From positions 1-64,000 of the forward strand of contig DATMZF010000030.1 of NCBI GenBank assembly GCA_035560555.1: a stretch of DNA of 64,000 nucleotides, read 5' to 3'. Below the pieces are notes generated by a model. The model saw only the letters and a list, made by a program, of their open reading frames with translations, searched no databases and had not been told where the DNA came from. This document shows, piece by piece, positions 8,351-17,014 of this stretch. This DNA comes from UBA11090 sp035560555 (GTDB lineage Bacteria; Spirochaetota; Spirochaetia; Treponematales; Rectinemataceae). The translations under genes were made by a program, and so were the position numbers. The first letter of the stretch is position 1. Every line of letters starts with the position of its first letter.

Positions 8351-9226
8351 CTATTTCGCGAGCCGTGACGCGGCTTCGACCGTGTTGGCGAGAAGCATGG
8401 TGATCGTCATGGGCCCTACGCCTCCCGGCACTGGGGTTATCCATCCGGCCACCAGCGACGCGGCTTCGAAATCCACGTCGCCTTTCAGCCTGAACCCCTT
8501 CGCGGCGTCGGGATCTTCCACGCGGTTGACGCCGACATCGATGACGCAGGCGCCCGGCTTTATCATGTCCCCGCCGATCAAGCCGACTTTCCCGGCACAT
8601 GCTATAAGAATATCGGCGTTCTTGCAATATGAAGCCAGGTCTTTCGTCCCCGTATGGCAGACCGTCACCGTGGCGTTTATGGATTTTCTGACGAGGAGGT
8701 TCATGAGCGGCTTGCCGACGATATTGGATCTGCCCACGACAACAACGTTCGCGCCCTTGGTTTGGACGCCGCTCCGCTTGATCATCTCGAGGACGCCCGA
8801 GGGCGTGCAGGGCAGATAACAGGGCTCCTCGAGGAACATCCGTCCAATATTGATAGGCGTGAAACCGTCCACGTCCTTTTCAGGGGATATTGCCGCGATG
8901 ACGGCGTTTTCGTCTATATGGGCGGGAAGCGGCAGCTGGACGAGGATCCCGTGCACCCTTGCGTCGTCGTTGTAGGCTTTCACGAGAGCGAGGAGCTCCT
9001 CTTGGCCGGTCGACGCCGGAAGGTGGCGCCCATAGCTGGCGATGCCCGCTTCGGCGCAGGCTTTTTCCTTGCCCGTCACGTAGGAAAGAGAGGCCGGATC
9101 CTCTCCCACGAGGACGACGGCCAACCCCGGCGCTATGCCCCTGGCGGCGAGCGCCCGCACCTTGGTCTTAATTTCCGCGCGGATCTCTTTCGCGATTTCC
9201 TTTCCGCTGATTATGACTGCCGACAT
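8351..9226 (-). CDS. folD: Bifunctional methylene-THF dehydrogenase/cyclohydrolase
   Basis: 291 residues, normal length. It interconverts 5,10-methylene- and 10-formyl-tetrahydrofolate in the cytoplasm. Motifs seen are YVTGKEKACAEAGI with the catalytic lysine, VQLPLPAHI, DVDGFTPINIG, PCTPSGVLEM and the NADP-site VVGRSNIVGKPL. AAGGAGG lies 4 bases before the ATG. It sits 17 bases behind the aminotransferase and upstream of folE2, so one-carbon and pterin steps are co-expressed. FtcD at 17-18.7 kb would feed the same folate pool. Confidence 0.96.
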   Translation of the reverse strand: MSAVIISGKEIAKEIRAEIKTKVRALAARGIAPGLAVVLVGEDPASLSYVTGKEKACAEAGIASYGRHLPASTGQEELLALVKAYNDDARVHGILVQLPLPAHIDENAVIAAISPEKDVDGFTPINIGRMFLEEPCYLPCTPSGVLEMIKRSGVQTKGANVVVVGRSNIVGKPLMNLLVRKSINATVTVCHTGTKDLASYCKNADILIACAGKVGLIGGDMIKPGACVIDVGVNRVEDPDAAKGFRLKGDVDFEAASLVAGWITPVPGGVGPMTITMLLANTVEAASRLAK

Positions 9227-9243
9227 CCCGCCTCCTTGTTCCG

Positions 9244-10452
9244 CTATCCGTTGTAATGGAGAAAACGATCGAAATAGGCTTTGTATTTCATGGCCGCCGA
9301 CATCGCGTCCTCGGGACGAATGATCAGGCTGAAGGCGAAATAGGCTTCCTTTTCCATGTCGAAGAAAAATCCCGGATGGACGTAGAGGCCTTCGTCGTGA
9401 AGCAGGCCTCGCGCGAGTGTTTCCTCGTCGAGGAAACGCGGGCTCTGCACGAGAGCCGTCCAGCCTCCCTCGCAGGCGAGGATCCTGTGCGGCGAGCCTT
9501 CGTAATCCAGGATTCCCCGATACAGACCCAACACGGTCCGCATGCGCTCCCGCACCGCCCGAACGATTTCGCCTTCGCGGGAAAGAAGCTTTCCCACGCC
9601 GTTCATTATAGGCGTTCCCGCGGAAAGGAAGGCGTCCGAAATGAGCTCAAGGGCGCCTATGGCTGCTGAAACTTCTTTTCCCGGGCCCGATACGGATATC
9701 CATCCCAGCTTCATCTGCGGCAGGCAGAGCCTTTTAGACAGGCCGTCGAGGACGAAGGTGAGGACCTCCTCAGCGCCGAGCAGGGAAGCCCTCCCCTCCC
9801 TGGGCTCGAGCTCATAGCCATGGAACACCTCATCGGCTATGATGGCCAGCGAATGGACGCGGCAGAGTTCGACGATTGCCGCCCGCTCCTTTTCGCGCAG
9901 ATAGGAACCCGTCGGGTTGTTCGGATTGATGAGGACGATAGCCTTTACGCGTTCGCCGCCGGATCCTTCCAGCAATTCCCTCATCGACGCGAGATCGACG
10001 CTCCACCCCGAAGGGTGGCTGTATTCGAGCCTGTAGCCCAGTGCCCTCACCGATTCCAGGGCCGCCAGATGATCGAACAGCGGGTAGCCCGGTCTGGGCA
10101 CGAGCACCGCGTCGCCGGGGTCGCAGAGAAGCTTGAAAAGATAGGAGTATGCCTCAGAGGTTGAGGCGCAGAGGAAAATATGGTCTTCGTCGACGCCTTT
10201 CCCGGAACGCGAAAGATGGGCGGCGATATCGGCCCGTCCTTTCGCCAATCCCTTGGGATCGGGCGAATACAGGCTATTCCTTTCGCTGGAAAAGGCTTGC
10301 TCGAGCTCCGTGGCGCCGTGTCCGAATCCCGTTTTCGTAGGGTTCGACTGCGAGAGGTCGAAAATGGGCAGACCTTGTCGAATATGTTCGCTCCGCTCCA
10401 TCTCCAGACCATTTCGTGAGGCGGAAAAATCGATTCGAGACGAGAAGTTCAT
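9244..10452 (-). CDS. PLP-dependent aminotransferase, class I/II
   Basis: About 402 residues from the ATG chosen here. The open frame continues upstream without family similarity. The N-terminus (FSSRIDF, then FDLSQSNPT) matches a common aspartate-aminotransferase-fold subgroup. Cofactor residues appear in NPNNPTGSY, the ADEVFHGY aspartate/tyrosine region and the Schiff-base lysine of DGLSKRLCLP. The substrate is not deducible. It is the first gene of a minus-strand operon with folD, folE2, a membrane protein, miaB and a SPOR gene. No Shine-Dalgarno is present, but a TATACT lies 8 bases before the start, so the mRNA may be leaderless. Confidence 0.85.
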   Translation of the reverse strand: MNFSSRIDFSASRNGLEMERSEHIRQGLPIFDLSQSNPTKTGFGHGATELEQAFSSERNSLYSPDPKGLAKGRADIAAHLSRSGKGVDEDHIFLCASTSEAYSYLFKLLCDPGDAVLVPRPGYPLFDHLAALESVRALGYRLEYSHPSGWSVDLASMRELLEGSGGERVKAIVLINPNNPTGSYLREKERAAIVELCRVHSLAIIADEVFHGYELEPREGRASLLGAEEVLTFVLDGLSKRLCLPQMKLGWISVSGPGKEVSAAIGALELISDAFLSAGTPIMNGVGKLLSREGEIVRAVRERMRTVLGLYRGILDYEGSPHRILACEGGWTALVQSPRFLDEETLARGLLHDEGLYVHPGFFFDMEKEAYFAFSLIIRPEDAMSAAMKYKAYFDRFLHYNG

Positions 10453-10460
10453 TTCGCAGG

Positions 10461-10490
10461 AGTATATTGAATAAGCGAGCAGCGTAACAA
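10461..10490 (-). promoter_or_regulatory. Putative promoter of the aminotransferase-folD operon
   Basis: On the minus strand TTGTTA (10485-10490), an 18-base spacer and TATACT (10461-10466). The start codon begins only 8 bases further on, which predicts a leader of almost zero length. Confidence 0.45.
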
Positions 10491-10621
10491 GAGACGGGCC
10501 GCCCGCTCGCGCGCGGTCTCGCGGCGGGCAGACCCGCGATCCTGGGGAAATCCCTTGGCCGGCTGGAAGGCGCGCGGATTTGGGAGAATTGCGGCTCCGG
10601 CGCAGGGCAAGGGATTTAGTG
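10491..10621. other. GC-rich intergenic stretch
   Basis: Most of the 220-bp gap between the divergent aminotransferase and CoA-disulfide reductase genes is GC-rich with short inverted repeats around 10497-10535. I see no gene, RNA gene or recognisable operator in it. Confidence 0.5.
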
Positions 10622-10650
10622 TTGACCAATAAAACTATATATAGTAATAT
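10622..10650 (+). promoter_or_regulatory. Strong promoter of the CoA-disulfide reductase gene
   Basis: TTGACC (10622-10627), 17-base spacer, TAATAT (10645-10650). A perfect 12-bp palindrome, ACTATATATAGT (10634-10645), fills the spacer and could be a binding site for a regulator. AAGGAG (10659-10664) lies before the ATG at 10673. Confidence 0.75.
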
Positions 10651-10672
10651 CAATATATAAGGAGTCTGCGAT

Positions 10673-12376
10673 ATGAAACTAGTCATCGTTGGGGGAGTCG
10701 CGGCGGGCGCGACGGCGGCGGCCAGGGCGAGAAGACTCGACGAGACGGCCGAAATTACGCTCATAGAAAAAGGCCCCTATGTCTCCTTCGCCAACTGCGG
10801 CCTGCCCTACCGGCTGTCGGGCGACATAACGAAACGGAGCGCCCTCATCCTGCAGACGGCGGAAGGGTTCTATTCCCGCTATAGGGTAGACGTGGCCCTC
10901 AAAACCGAAGGCATCGCCATCGATAGGGCCGCGAAGACCCTCCGCGTCCGCGGCCCCGAAGGCGAACGCGACCTTCCTTACGACAAGCTGATCCTCGCCC
11001 AGGGAGGCACTCCCTTCATTCCCCCCGTCGAAGGCGTCGACTCGCCCAACGTCTTCCGTCTCTGGACGATACCCGACATGGACGCGATCAACGCGTACAT
11101 CTCCGAGACGGGAGCGGCATCGGCCATCGTCGTGGGCGGAGGATTCATCGGGCTCGAAACGGCGGAGGCTTTCATCAGGCGAGGACTTTCGACCTCCATC
11201 GTGGAGCTGACCGATCAGCTCATGCCGCCCGCCGATCCCGAATTCGGCGCCCAGATCGCGAAAGCCTTCATCGAGGCCGGCGCCGCCGTCCACACAAAGA
11301 AATCCCTGAAGAGCATCGACTACGCCACCCGGAGCGTCACCTTAAGCGACGGAACGTCGCTCGGGGCCGATATCGTCCTCATGTCGGCGGGCGTGCGGCC
11401 CAACACCGACCTGGCGAAATCGGCGGGACTCAAGGTCGGCGCCTCGGGAGGGCTCCTCGTCGACGAATATCTCAGGACGAGCGACCAGGACATTTTCGCG
11501 GCCGGCGACATGGTCGAGCTCGTGAGAAGGGTGGATGGGGCCAAAGTGAGGATTCCCCTCGCCGGACCCGCCAACCGGCAGGGCAGGATCGCCGCGACCA
11601 ACGCTCTCTCAGGCGGTGAGGGCGATAAAGCCGCGCCAGGGGGCATGATGAAGTACCCCGGGGCCCTCGGCACTTCCGTATTCAAGGCCGTCGACTACAC
11701 CTTCGCCCAGACGGGGCTCTCCGAAAAAGCGGCCAGGGCGGCGAGCCTCGACGTCAAGGCCATCCATGTCCACAGGGCTCACCACGCCAGCTATTACCCA
11801 GGGCACAAGGAACTCACGCTCAAGCTGGTTTACGCCTTGGACGGACGGCTGCTCGGCGCCGAGGCCTTCGGCGAAGCCGGCGTGGAGAAGCGGATCGACG
11901 TGCTCGCCACCGCCCTCGCCGCGCGAATGAAGCTCTCCGACCTGGCCGAACTGGACCTGTCCTACGCCCCGCCCTACTCGAGCGCGAACGATCCAATCCA
12001 GATGGCGGCATTCGCCGCCCAGAACGATCTCTCGGGCTACTCTCCCGCCCTGTCGCCCCAGGACGCGGCGCGAGTGGCCTCGCTGAAGCCCCTTGAAAAC
12101 AAAGGCTCAAGTATCTTTCTCGACGTCCGAAACTTCGGCGAATACATGAAGGGCCACATAGCGGGATCCCTCCATATCCCCCTCGACGAACTTCGCGACA
12201 GGCTCGAGGAAGTTCCAAAGGACGCGAGGCTCCTCATCGTATCGATAGGCGGATTCGAGGGCCACCTCGCTTCGAGAATCCTGCGACAGCATGGCTTCGA
12301 CGACATCGCCTATGTATCGGGCGGCATGACCAGCATGAGGCTTTTCGGGGGCTTCGAGGAAACTATCGGGGAATGA
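10673..12376 (+). CDS. cdr: CoA-disulfide reductase with C-terminal rhodanese-like domain
   Basis: 567 residues. The N-terminal FAD/NAD(P) reductase part has the dinucleotide motif VIVGGVAAGATAAARAR, the redox cysteine C42 in SFANCGLPY and a second nucleotide site VVGGGFIGLETAE. Members of this family reduce CoA disulfide, CoA persulfide or polysulfide in redox balance and sulfur metabolism. The C-terminal 100 residues form a rhodanese fold (FLDVRNFGEYMKGHIAGS), but the active-site cysteine is replaced: IVSIGGFEGH has Ser524 where Cys is expected. This domain is therefore unlikely to transfer sulfane sulfur. A free-standing rhodanese with an intact cysteine follows at 12531. The exact substrate is uncertain. 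Confidence 0.9.
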   Translation: MKLVIVGGVAAGATAAARARRLDETAEITLIEKGPYVSFANCGLPYRLSGDITKRSALILQTAEGFYSRYRVDVALKTEGIAIDRAAKTLRVRGPEGERDLPYDKLILAQGGTPFIPPVEGVDSPNVFRLWTIPDMDAINAYISETGAASAIVVGGGFIGLETAEAFIRRGLSTSIVELTDQLMPPADPEFGAQIAKAFIEAGAAVHTKKSLKSIDYATRSVTLSDGTSLGADIVLMSAGVRPNTDLAKSAGLKVGASGGLLVDEYLRTSDQDIFAAGDMVELVRRVDGAKVRIPLAGPANRQGRIAATNALSGGEGDKAAPGGMMKYPGALGTSVFKAVDYTFAQTGLSEKAARAASLDVKAIHVHRAHHASYYPGHKELTLKLVYALDGRLLGAEAFGEAGVEKRIDVLATALAARMKLSDLAELDLSYAPPYSSANDPIQMAAFAAQNDLSGYSPALSPQDAARVASLKPLENKGSSIFLDVRNFGEYMKGHIAGSLHIPLDELRDRLEEVPKDARLLIVSIGGFEGHLASRILRQHGFDDIAYVSGGMTSMRLFGGFEETIGE

Positions 12377-12407
12377 GGATAGGGAGCGCGACTTCGCGAA
12401 GCATACC

Positions 12408-12505
12408 GAGCCCGTCCGGGCTCGAGCTGAATAAGCGGGCTCCGTACTTAAGGCCTCGGGTTATCCCGGGCATTAAATTTTGCGCGCCGGTCTTGAATCC
12501 GGCGC
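12408..12505 (+). other. Two hairpins between cdr and the rhodanese gene
   Basis: CGAGCCC / GGGCTCG (12408-12425, 4-base loop) and GCGCCGG / CCGGCGC (12484-12505, 8-base loop) lie in the 154-base gap. Neither is followed by a T run. They may be mRNA processing or stability elements rather than terminators. Confidence 0.45.
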
Positions 12506-12530
12506 CCAGAAAAGGCACAAGGAGATTAAA

Positions 12531-12812
12531 ATGGGATTTTTCGGCGGCGTGGAACAGAAAATAAAGGCGGGAGCGATCGTGGTGGATGTGCGCAGCCAGG
12601 ACGAATACGCGGATGAGCACTTCCCCAAGGCCCTGAACATACCCGTCAACGAACTGCAGGCGAGGATCGGGGAGATAGGCCCAAAGGACAGACCCATTGT
12701 CCTCTACTGCGCGTCGGGGGCGCGGAGCGCCATGGGAGCCCGAATTCTCAAGTCCCTGGGCTTCGCCGACGTGACCAACGCAGGCGGCCTCTCCGACATG
12801 CCCGGTTTCTGA
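12531..12812 (+). CDS. Single-domain rhodanese (sulfurtransferase)
   Basis: 93 residues, one rhodanese domain. The motif VVDVRSQDEYADEHFPKALNIP is followed by an active-site loop with catalytic C60 in LYCASGARS, then GGLSDMPG. This fits a cytoplasmic sulfane-sulfur carrier of the GlpE/PspE type. AAGGAG sits 6 bases before the ATG. An in-frame TTG further up has no support. It follows cdr on the same strand and ends at a strong terminator, so both may form one unit in which this protein supplies the cysteine missing from the cdr rhodanese domain. That last point is inference. Confidence 0.9.
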   Translation: MGFFGGVEQKIKAGAIVVDVRSQDEYADEHFPKALNIPVNELQARIGEIGPKDRPIVLYCASGARSAMGARILKSLGFADVTNAGGLSDMPGF

Positions 12813-12824
12813 TGGAAGCGTAAA

Positions 12825-12870
12825 GGGAAGGGCCGCCGGGATTGTATCCCCGGCGGCCCTTCCCTTTTAT
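12825..12870 (+). terminator. Strong rho-independent terminator
   Basis: Sixteen-base GC-rich stem (GGGAAGGGCCGCCGGG and its complement) with a short loop, followed by TTTTATT. It closes the cdr/rhodanese unit and may also serve the convergent potD gene. Confidence 0.9.
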
Positions 12871-12899
12871 TCGATCGTCATTTTGGCGCGGAAAGGCGG

Positions 12900-13964
12900 C
12901 TACTTGCCCACCTTGATTTCCTGCCACGCGGCGTTGTACTTCTCGAGGTCGGCGCCCACGTCCTTCTTTAGTTCGCAGGGCGCGAGGGACTCCGCCGTGT
13001 AGTAGGGCGCCAGCTTCTTGAGCGCGCCCGCCGCCTGGTTGCCAGTGGCCGGGAAGCCGAAGGCATCGCAGAATTCGGCGTAGATCTCGGGCCTATGGAT
13101 GAAGTCGATGAACTTCATGGCCAGGTCCTTGTTCTTGGAGTTCTTGAGGATGACCATGGAATCGATGTAGCTGGGACCGCCTTCCTTCGGGATGAAGAAA
13201 TCGATCTCGCCCCAGCGGCTCGGATCCAACTCCGCGTAGATCGATTCGGCGTAACCCTGAGCCACCCAAACCTCGCCAGCGGCGAAATTCTTCGCGAAAG
13301 CCTCCGCGTCGAACTTCAGAAGATTGGGCTTCCAGCCCTCGTTCACCAGGACTTTGGCCTTCTCGATCTCGGCGGCGTCCACCGTATTCACCGAATACCC
13401 AAGGAACTTGAGCGCGTCGCCCAGAACCTCGCGCATATCGTCCAGCATGATCATTTTCCCGGCCAGATCCTTGCGCGAGAAAATCGACCAGGATTTTTCG
13501 TACTCGGGCACCTTGGTCTTGTTGACGGCCACGCCGGCGGCCCCCATGTAGTAGGGAATCGAGTACTCGTTTCCCGGATCGAAGTCGCTCTTGGCGAGGA
13601 CGTCGGGCGCTATGTTCCCGAAATTCTTGAGCGCCGCGTGGTCGATCTTCTGGAGCATCTTCTCCTTGATCATGATCGACACGTAGTCGCCCGAAGGAAA
13701 GCAGAGATCGTAGTTCGCGCCGCCGGCCTTCAGCTTGGCGAACATCTCTTCGTTGGACGCGAAGGAGTCGTACACGACATCGACCTTGTATTCCTTCTCG
13801 AATTTTTCGATCACCGAGTCCGGCGTGTAGTAGGTCCAGTTGAAGATGTACAGTTTTTTAGGCGATTTCGAATCGCCTCCCGAACAGCCGCTGAACACGA
13901 GCACCAGGGTGAGGAGAAGCAGCGCCGAAAGATCGAGTCTCATGGCGCGGAGGATGTTTTTCAT
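12900..13964 (-). CDS. potD: Spermidine/putrescine-binding lipoprotein PotD
   Basis: 354 residues. The signal peptide ends in a lipobox (VFSGC), so it is a lipoprotein tethered in the periplasm. The mature start LYIFNWTYYTPDSVIEKFEKEY is characteristic of the PotD/PotF family, as are YDLCFPSGDYV and IPYYMGAAGVAVNK. It delivers polyamines to PotABC. AAGGAGG lies shortly before the ATG, and the gene follows potC by 30 bases as the last gene of potABCD. Whether spermidine or putrescine is preferred cannot be read safely from the sequence. Confidence 0.93.
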   Translation of the reverse strand: MKNILRAMRLDLSALLLLTLVLVFSGCSGGDSKSPKKLYIFNWTYYTPDSVIEKFEKEYKVDVVYDSFASNEEMFAKLKAGGANYDLCFPSGDYVSIMIKEKMLQKIDHAALKNFGNIAPDVLAKSDFDPGNEYSIPYYMGAAGVAVNKTKVPEYEKSWSIFSRKDLAGKMIMLDDMREVLGDALKFLGYSVNTVDAAEIEKAKVLVNEGWKPNLLKFDAEAFAKNFAAGEVWVAQGYAESIYAELDPSRWGEIDFFIPKEGGPSYIDSMVILKNSKNKDLAMKFIDFIHRPEIYAEFCDAFGFPATGNQAAGALKKLAPYYTAESLAPCELKKDVGADLEKYNAAWQEIKVGK

Positions 13965-13994
13965 GAAAACCCTCCTTGTTGGGATAGGGCCGCC

Positions 13995-14873
13995 TCAACG
14001 GGCGGCAAAAACCTTCAGGAAATTCCTCAATGGGTATACGAGGAGCACCGTGCCCGCGACCATGACGGCCGAAAGCGCGTTGACGACGGGCGATACCCCG
14101 AAACGGATCATGGAATAAATATACAGGGGCAAGGTCGTCGCCCCGGGGCCCGACACGAAGAAGGTGATGACAAAGTCTTCAAGCGACAGCGTGATAGCGG
14201 TGAGGAAGGCCGAGGCGATGCCTGGCAGAGCCATCGGAATGATGATTCTGAGCAGCGTCTGCAGCTCCGACGCGCCCAGGTCGCGGGCGGCCTCGACGAT
14301 GGTGGGGTCGGATTCCTCCAGTCTGGCGGAGACGAGGAGATAGACGAAGGGAATGTTGAAGGTGGTGTGGGCGATCCACACCGTCATCATCCCCAGCTGC
14401 AGGCCGATACCCGCGAAGAATATCAACAGCGAGACGCCCACGACGATCTCGGGCAGAATCATGGGGATGAAGCTCATGGTGGCGACGTAGGATTTCAGCT
14501 TGAAGGAATAGCGAGCCGTGCCCACGGCGGCGAGCGTTCCCAGGACTGTCGCCATGAGGGCGCTCGAAAAGGCGACGATGACGGAATTCTGGAAGGCCTT
14601 CCAAAGGTCGGGCGAATCGAAGAAAAGCTTCTGGTACCAGACGAAGGAGAATCCCGTCCACTCGCCCGACCTGGACTTGTTGAAGGAATAGACGATGAGG
14701 ACGACGAGAGGCATAAAGAGGAAGCCGATGACGATCCAGTAGATGATGTTCGATCCGACGGCTTTCTTCGGCATCAGCTTGATCGCCGCCTTCGTGCTCC
14801 TCCTGACGATTTGCCTCGCGTGGAAAAGCGCGGCTATTCTCAGCGGCTTGAGGCCGTGAATGCGTGCCGCCAT
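13995..14873 (-). CDS. potC: Spermidine/putrescine ABC transporter permease PotC
   Basis: 292 residues from the ATG that overlaps the potB stop (ATGA) and has GGGAGG in front. A shorter start at 14774 is possible. Six hydrophobic segments begin with IIYWIVIGFLFMPLVVLIVY. The EAA loop that contacts the ATPase is EAARDLGASELQTLLRIIIP. The inner-membrane permease pairs with PotB. The frame stays open far upstream inside potB, but that part is out of the potB reading frame and is not protein. Confidence 0.92.
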   Translation of the reverse strand: MAARIHGLKPLRIAALFHARQIVRRSTKAAIKLMPKKAVGSNIIYWIVIGFLFMPLVVLIVYSFNKSRSGEWTGFSFVWYQKLFFDSPDLWKAFQNSVIVAFSSALMATVLGTLAAVGTARYSFKLKSYVATMSFIPMILPEIVVGVSLLIFFAGIGLQLGMMTVWIAHTTFNIPFVYLLVSARLEESDPTIVEAARDLGASELQTLLRIIIPMALPGIASAFLTAITLSLEDFVITFFVSGPGATTLPLYIYSMIRFGVSPVVNALSAVMVAGTVLLVYPLRNFLKVFAAR

Positions 14874-15790
14874 CAGAGACCTCCCGCCGGACTGCCCCCG
14901 GCAAGGGCAGCCTGTCCATTGGAGCCAGCCGAAGACGCGAGCGGATCGATGTCCTTCTCGATATGGTGCTCCTTGGGTTTCCTCAGCGCGAACAGGAACA
15001 CGGAGATGGCGGTGAGCAGGGTGACGGTCATGGAAATGGCCGAAGCCAGGGGCCAGTTCCTCGTCTTCGTGAGCTGGTCGGCGATGACGTTCCCCAGCAT
15101 GTAGGAATCCTTGCCTCCTATGAGGAGGGGTACGGCGTAGGCGCCGAATATCGGTATGAAGGTGAAGAGTATGGAGGTGACGATGCCGCCCTTGATGTTG
15201 GGGAGCATCACCTTTATGTACGACCGCATCTTGGAGGCGCCGAGATCGCGCGCCGCCTCGAGCAGCGTGAAATCGAACTTGTCGATGGTCGAGAAGAGCG
15301 GCAGGATCGCGTAGGGAAGATACATATAGACCAGGACGAGGACGACGGCTCCCTGATTGTAGAGAAATTGTATGCCCTCGGGCCTGAACCCGAGGAAACG
15401 CAGCGCCTGGTTGATGAATCCCTCGTTCCCCAGGATGGCGATCCACGCGTAGCAGCGGACGAGAAAGTTCGTCCAGAAGGGAACGATGACGAGAAAAAGC
15501 CTCAGCGCCTGGTTTTTCGACCGGGCGATGCTGTAGCCGCAGGGCAAGGCGATGAGAATCGTGATGAGGGTGGCCACGAAAGACATCCACAAGGTTCGCA
15601 AGGTCACCTTGAGGAGGGTCGGGTTGGCCATGTCGGCGTAAGCCTGGAGACTGAACTGGAGTTCGACGCCGCCGTAGAGACCTTTCTTGAGGAAGGAGTA
15701 TGCGATGATGATGAGGAGGGGCGCCGCGAAGAAAACCGTCAGCCACAAAGCCTGGGGCGCGGCGTAAGCCATGCCGTAGTTGCGCTTCAT
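14873..15790 (-). CDS. potB: Spermidine/putrescine ABC transporter permease PotB
   Basis: 305 residues, with start ATG overlapping the potA stop (ATGA). Six predicted membrane helices, with the EAA loop EAARDLGASKMRSYIKVMLP. The C-terminal 35 residues are a hydrophilic Ala/Gly/Ser-rich tail that is longer than usual. It forms the channel with PotC. Translational coupling in potA-potB-potC keeps subunit amounts matched. Confidence 0.93.
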   Translation of the reverse strand: MKRNYGMAYAAPQALWLTVFFAAPLLIIIAYSFLKKGLYGGVELQFSLQAYADMANPTLLKVTLRTLWMSFVATLITILIALPCGYSIARSKNQALRLFLVIVPFWTNFLVRCYAWIAILGNEGFINQALRFLGFRPEGIQFLYNQGAVVLVLVYMYLPYAILPLFSTIDKFDFTLLEAARDLGASKMRSYIKVMLPNIKGGIVTSILFTFIPIFGAYAVPLLIGGKDSYMLGNVIADQLTKTRNWPLASAISMTVTLLTAISVFLFALRKPKEHHIEKDIDPLASSAGSNGQAALAGGSPAGGL

Positions 15791-16890
15791 TGTGCGTTTT
15801 TCTCCACGATGACCAGATCGCGGGCGCTGAACGAGAGGAAAACGTCGTCCTTCCACTCGATGTCGGGAATGCCTTCCGACCAGTTGGCGTGCTGGCGGAA
15901 AATGGTGATCCGCGTTCCGCCGTCCGTGCGCACGATATACTTGGTCTGGAAACCGGAATAGACGGGCTCCTCCACGACGCCGTGGACGACGTTGAGGTCC
16001 TTTCCAGAGGGCTTGTCGTTGGTGATGCGTATCTTTTCCGGCCTGATCGTCACGATGATTCTGTCGCCCACGTCGACGGGCGTTTCGTCGTCGACAAGCA
16101 TCTCCCCGTATCCTTCGGCGTCCATGGCGTTGAGCGTGCCTTCCCTCGAAAGCACCGTTCCCTGGAAGACATTGGCCTCGCCGATGAACCTCGCGACGAA
16201 TTCGGTCGCGGGATTTTCATAGATCTGCTGGGGGGACCCCACCTGGAGCACATGCCCCGCGCTCATGACAGCTATCCTGTCGGAAACCGAGAGGGCTTCC
16301 TGCTGGTCGTGGGTGACATAGATGAAGGTGATGCCGACCTTGTCGTGGATGGAATCCAGCTCCATGAGCATATGCTGCCTGAGCTTGGCGTCCAGCGCCG
16401 AAAGAGGCTCGTCGAGAAGGAGGACGGAAGGCTCGTTGATGAGAGCCCTCGCTATGGCGACCCTCTGCTTCTGCCCGCCCGACAGCTGGCTCGGCTTCTT
16501 TTCGGCGTGACTCTCCAGCTGCACGAGGGAGAGATACTTCATCACAAGTTCCTTGATCAGCCTCTTGGGGGTTTTCTTGATGCGCAGGGGAAAGGCCACG
16601 TTTTCGAACACGGACAGATGGGGGAAAAGAGCATAGCTCTGAAAAACCGTGTTGCAGCGCCTCTTATCCGGAGGGAGTCCGGACACATCGGTTCCATCGA
16701 TGCTGATGATCCCCGTGTCGGGGTCCTCGAATCCCGCGATCGCCCGAAGCAAGGTGGTCTTCCCGCAGCCGGAGGGGCCTAGGAGCGAAAAAAACTCGCC
16801 TTTATGGATATCCAGGCTGACGTCCTTCAGCGCGCTGAAGCTGCCAAAGGACTTGGATACGTTTGAAACGGTAACGTCCGATCCTTTCAC
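15787..16890 (-). CDS. potA: Spermidine/putrescine ABC transporter ATPase PotA
   Basis: 367 residues, starting at GTG. Walker A GPSGCGKTT, Q-loop FQSYALFPH, signature LSGGQKQRVAIARAL, Walker B LLLDEPLSALD and the switch histidine in YVTHDQ are all intact. A TOBE-type C-terminal domain (about 270-360) follows, typical of PotA. It energises polyamine uptake. First gene of potABCD, preceded by a good promoter. GGAG is close to the GTG. Confidence 0.95.
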   Translation of the reverse strand: MKGSDVTVSNVSKSFGSFSALKDVSLDIHKGEFFSLLGPSGCGKTTLLRAIAGFEDPDTGIISIDGTDVSGLPPDKRRCNTVFQSYALFPHLSVFENVAFPLRIKKTPKRLIKELVMKYLSLVQLESHAEKKPSQLSGGQKQRVAIARALINEPSVLLLDEPLSALDAKLRQHMLMELDSIHDKVGITFIYVTHDQQEALSVSDRIAVMSAGHVLQVGSPQQIYENPATEFVARFIGEANVFQGTVLSREGTLNAMDAEGYGEMLVDDETPVDVGDRIIVTIRPEKIRITNDKPSGKDLNVVHGVVEEPVYSGFQTKYIVRTDGGTRITIFRQHANWSEGIPDIEWKDDVFLSFSARDLVIVEKNAQ

Positions 16891-16930
16891 CGCTCCACGT
16901 CTCCTTTATGCATTAATATGTTCACAGCAA

Positions 16931-16959
16931 GGTATAGTATCAGAGAAGTTCGGGGTCAA
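16931..16959 (-). promoter_or_regulatory. Promoter of potABCD
   Basis: On the minus strand TTGACC (16954-16959), a 17-base spacer and TATACC (16931-16936). The leader to the potA GTG would be about 35-40 nt and contains AAAGGAG and GGAG. Confidence 0.65.
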
Positions 16960-17014
16960 TATCCAAACGTATCTTTATTCGAAAACTTTTCAGCGTCTCA
17001 AGATCGCTTCGGGC

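Noticed and set aside
12480..12530. Upstream extension of the small rhodanese from a TTG
   Set aside because: No ribosome site in front and no similarity in the extra residues. The ATG at 12531 has AAGGAG at ideal spacing.
13095..15104. 669-codon plus-strand frame opposite potD and potC
   Set aside because: Composition is rich in Asp, Glu, His, Arg and Gly, as expected for the antisense of hydrophobic and basic genes. The minus-strand genes have full motifs and coupling.
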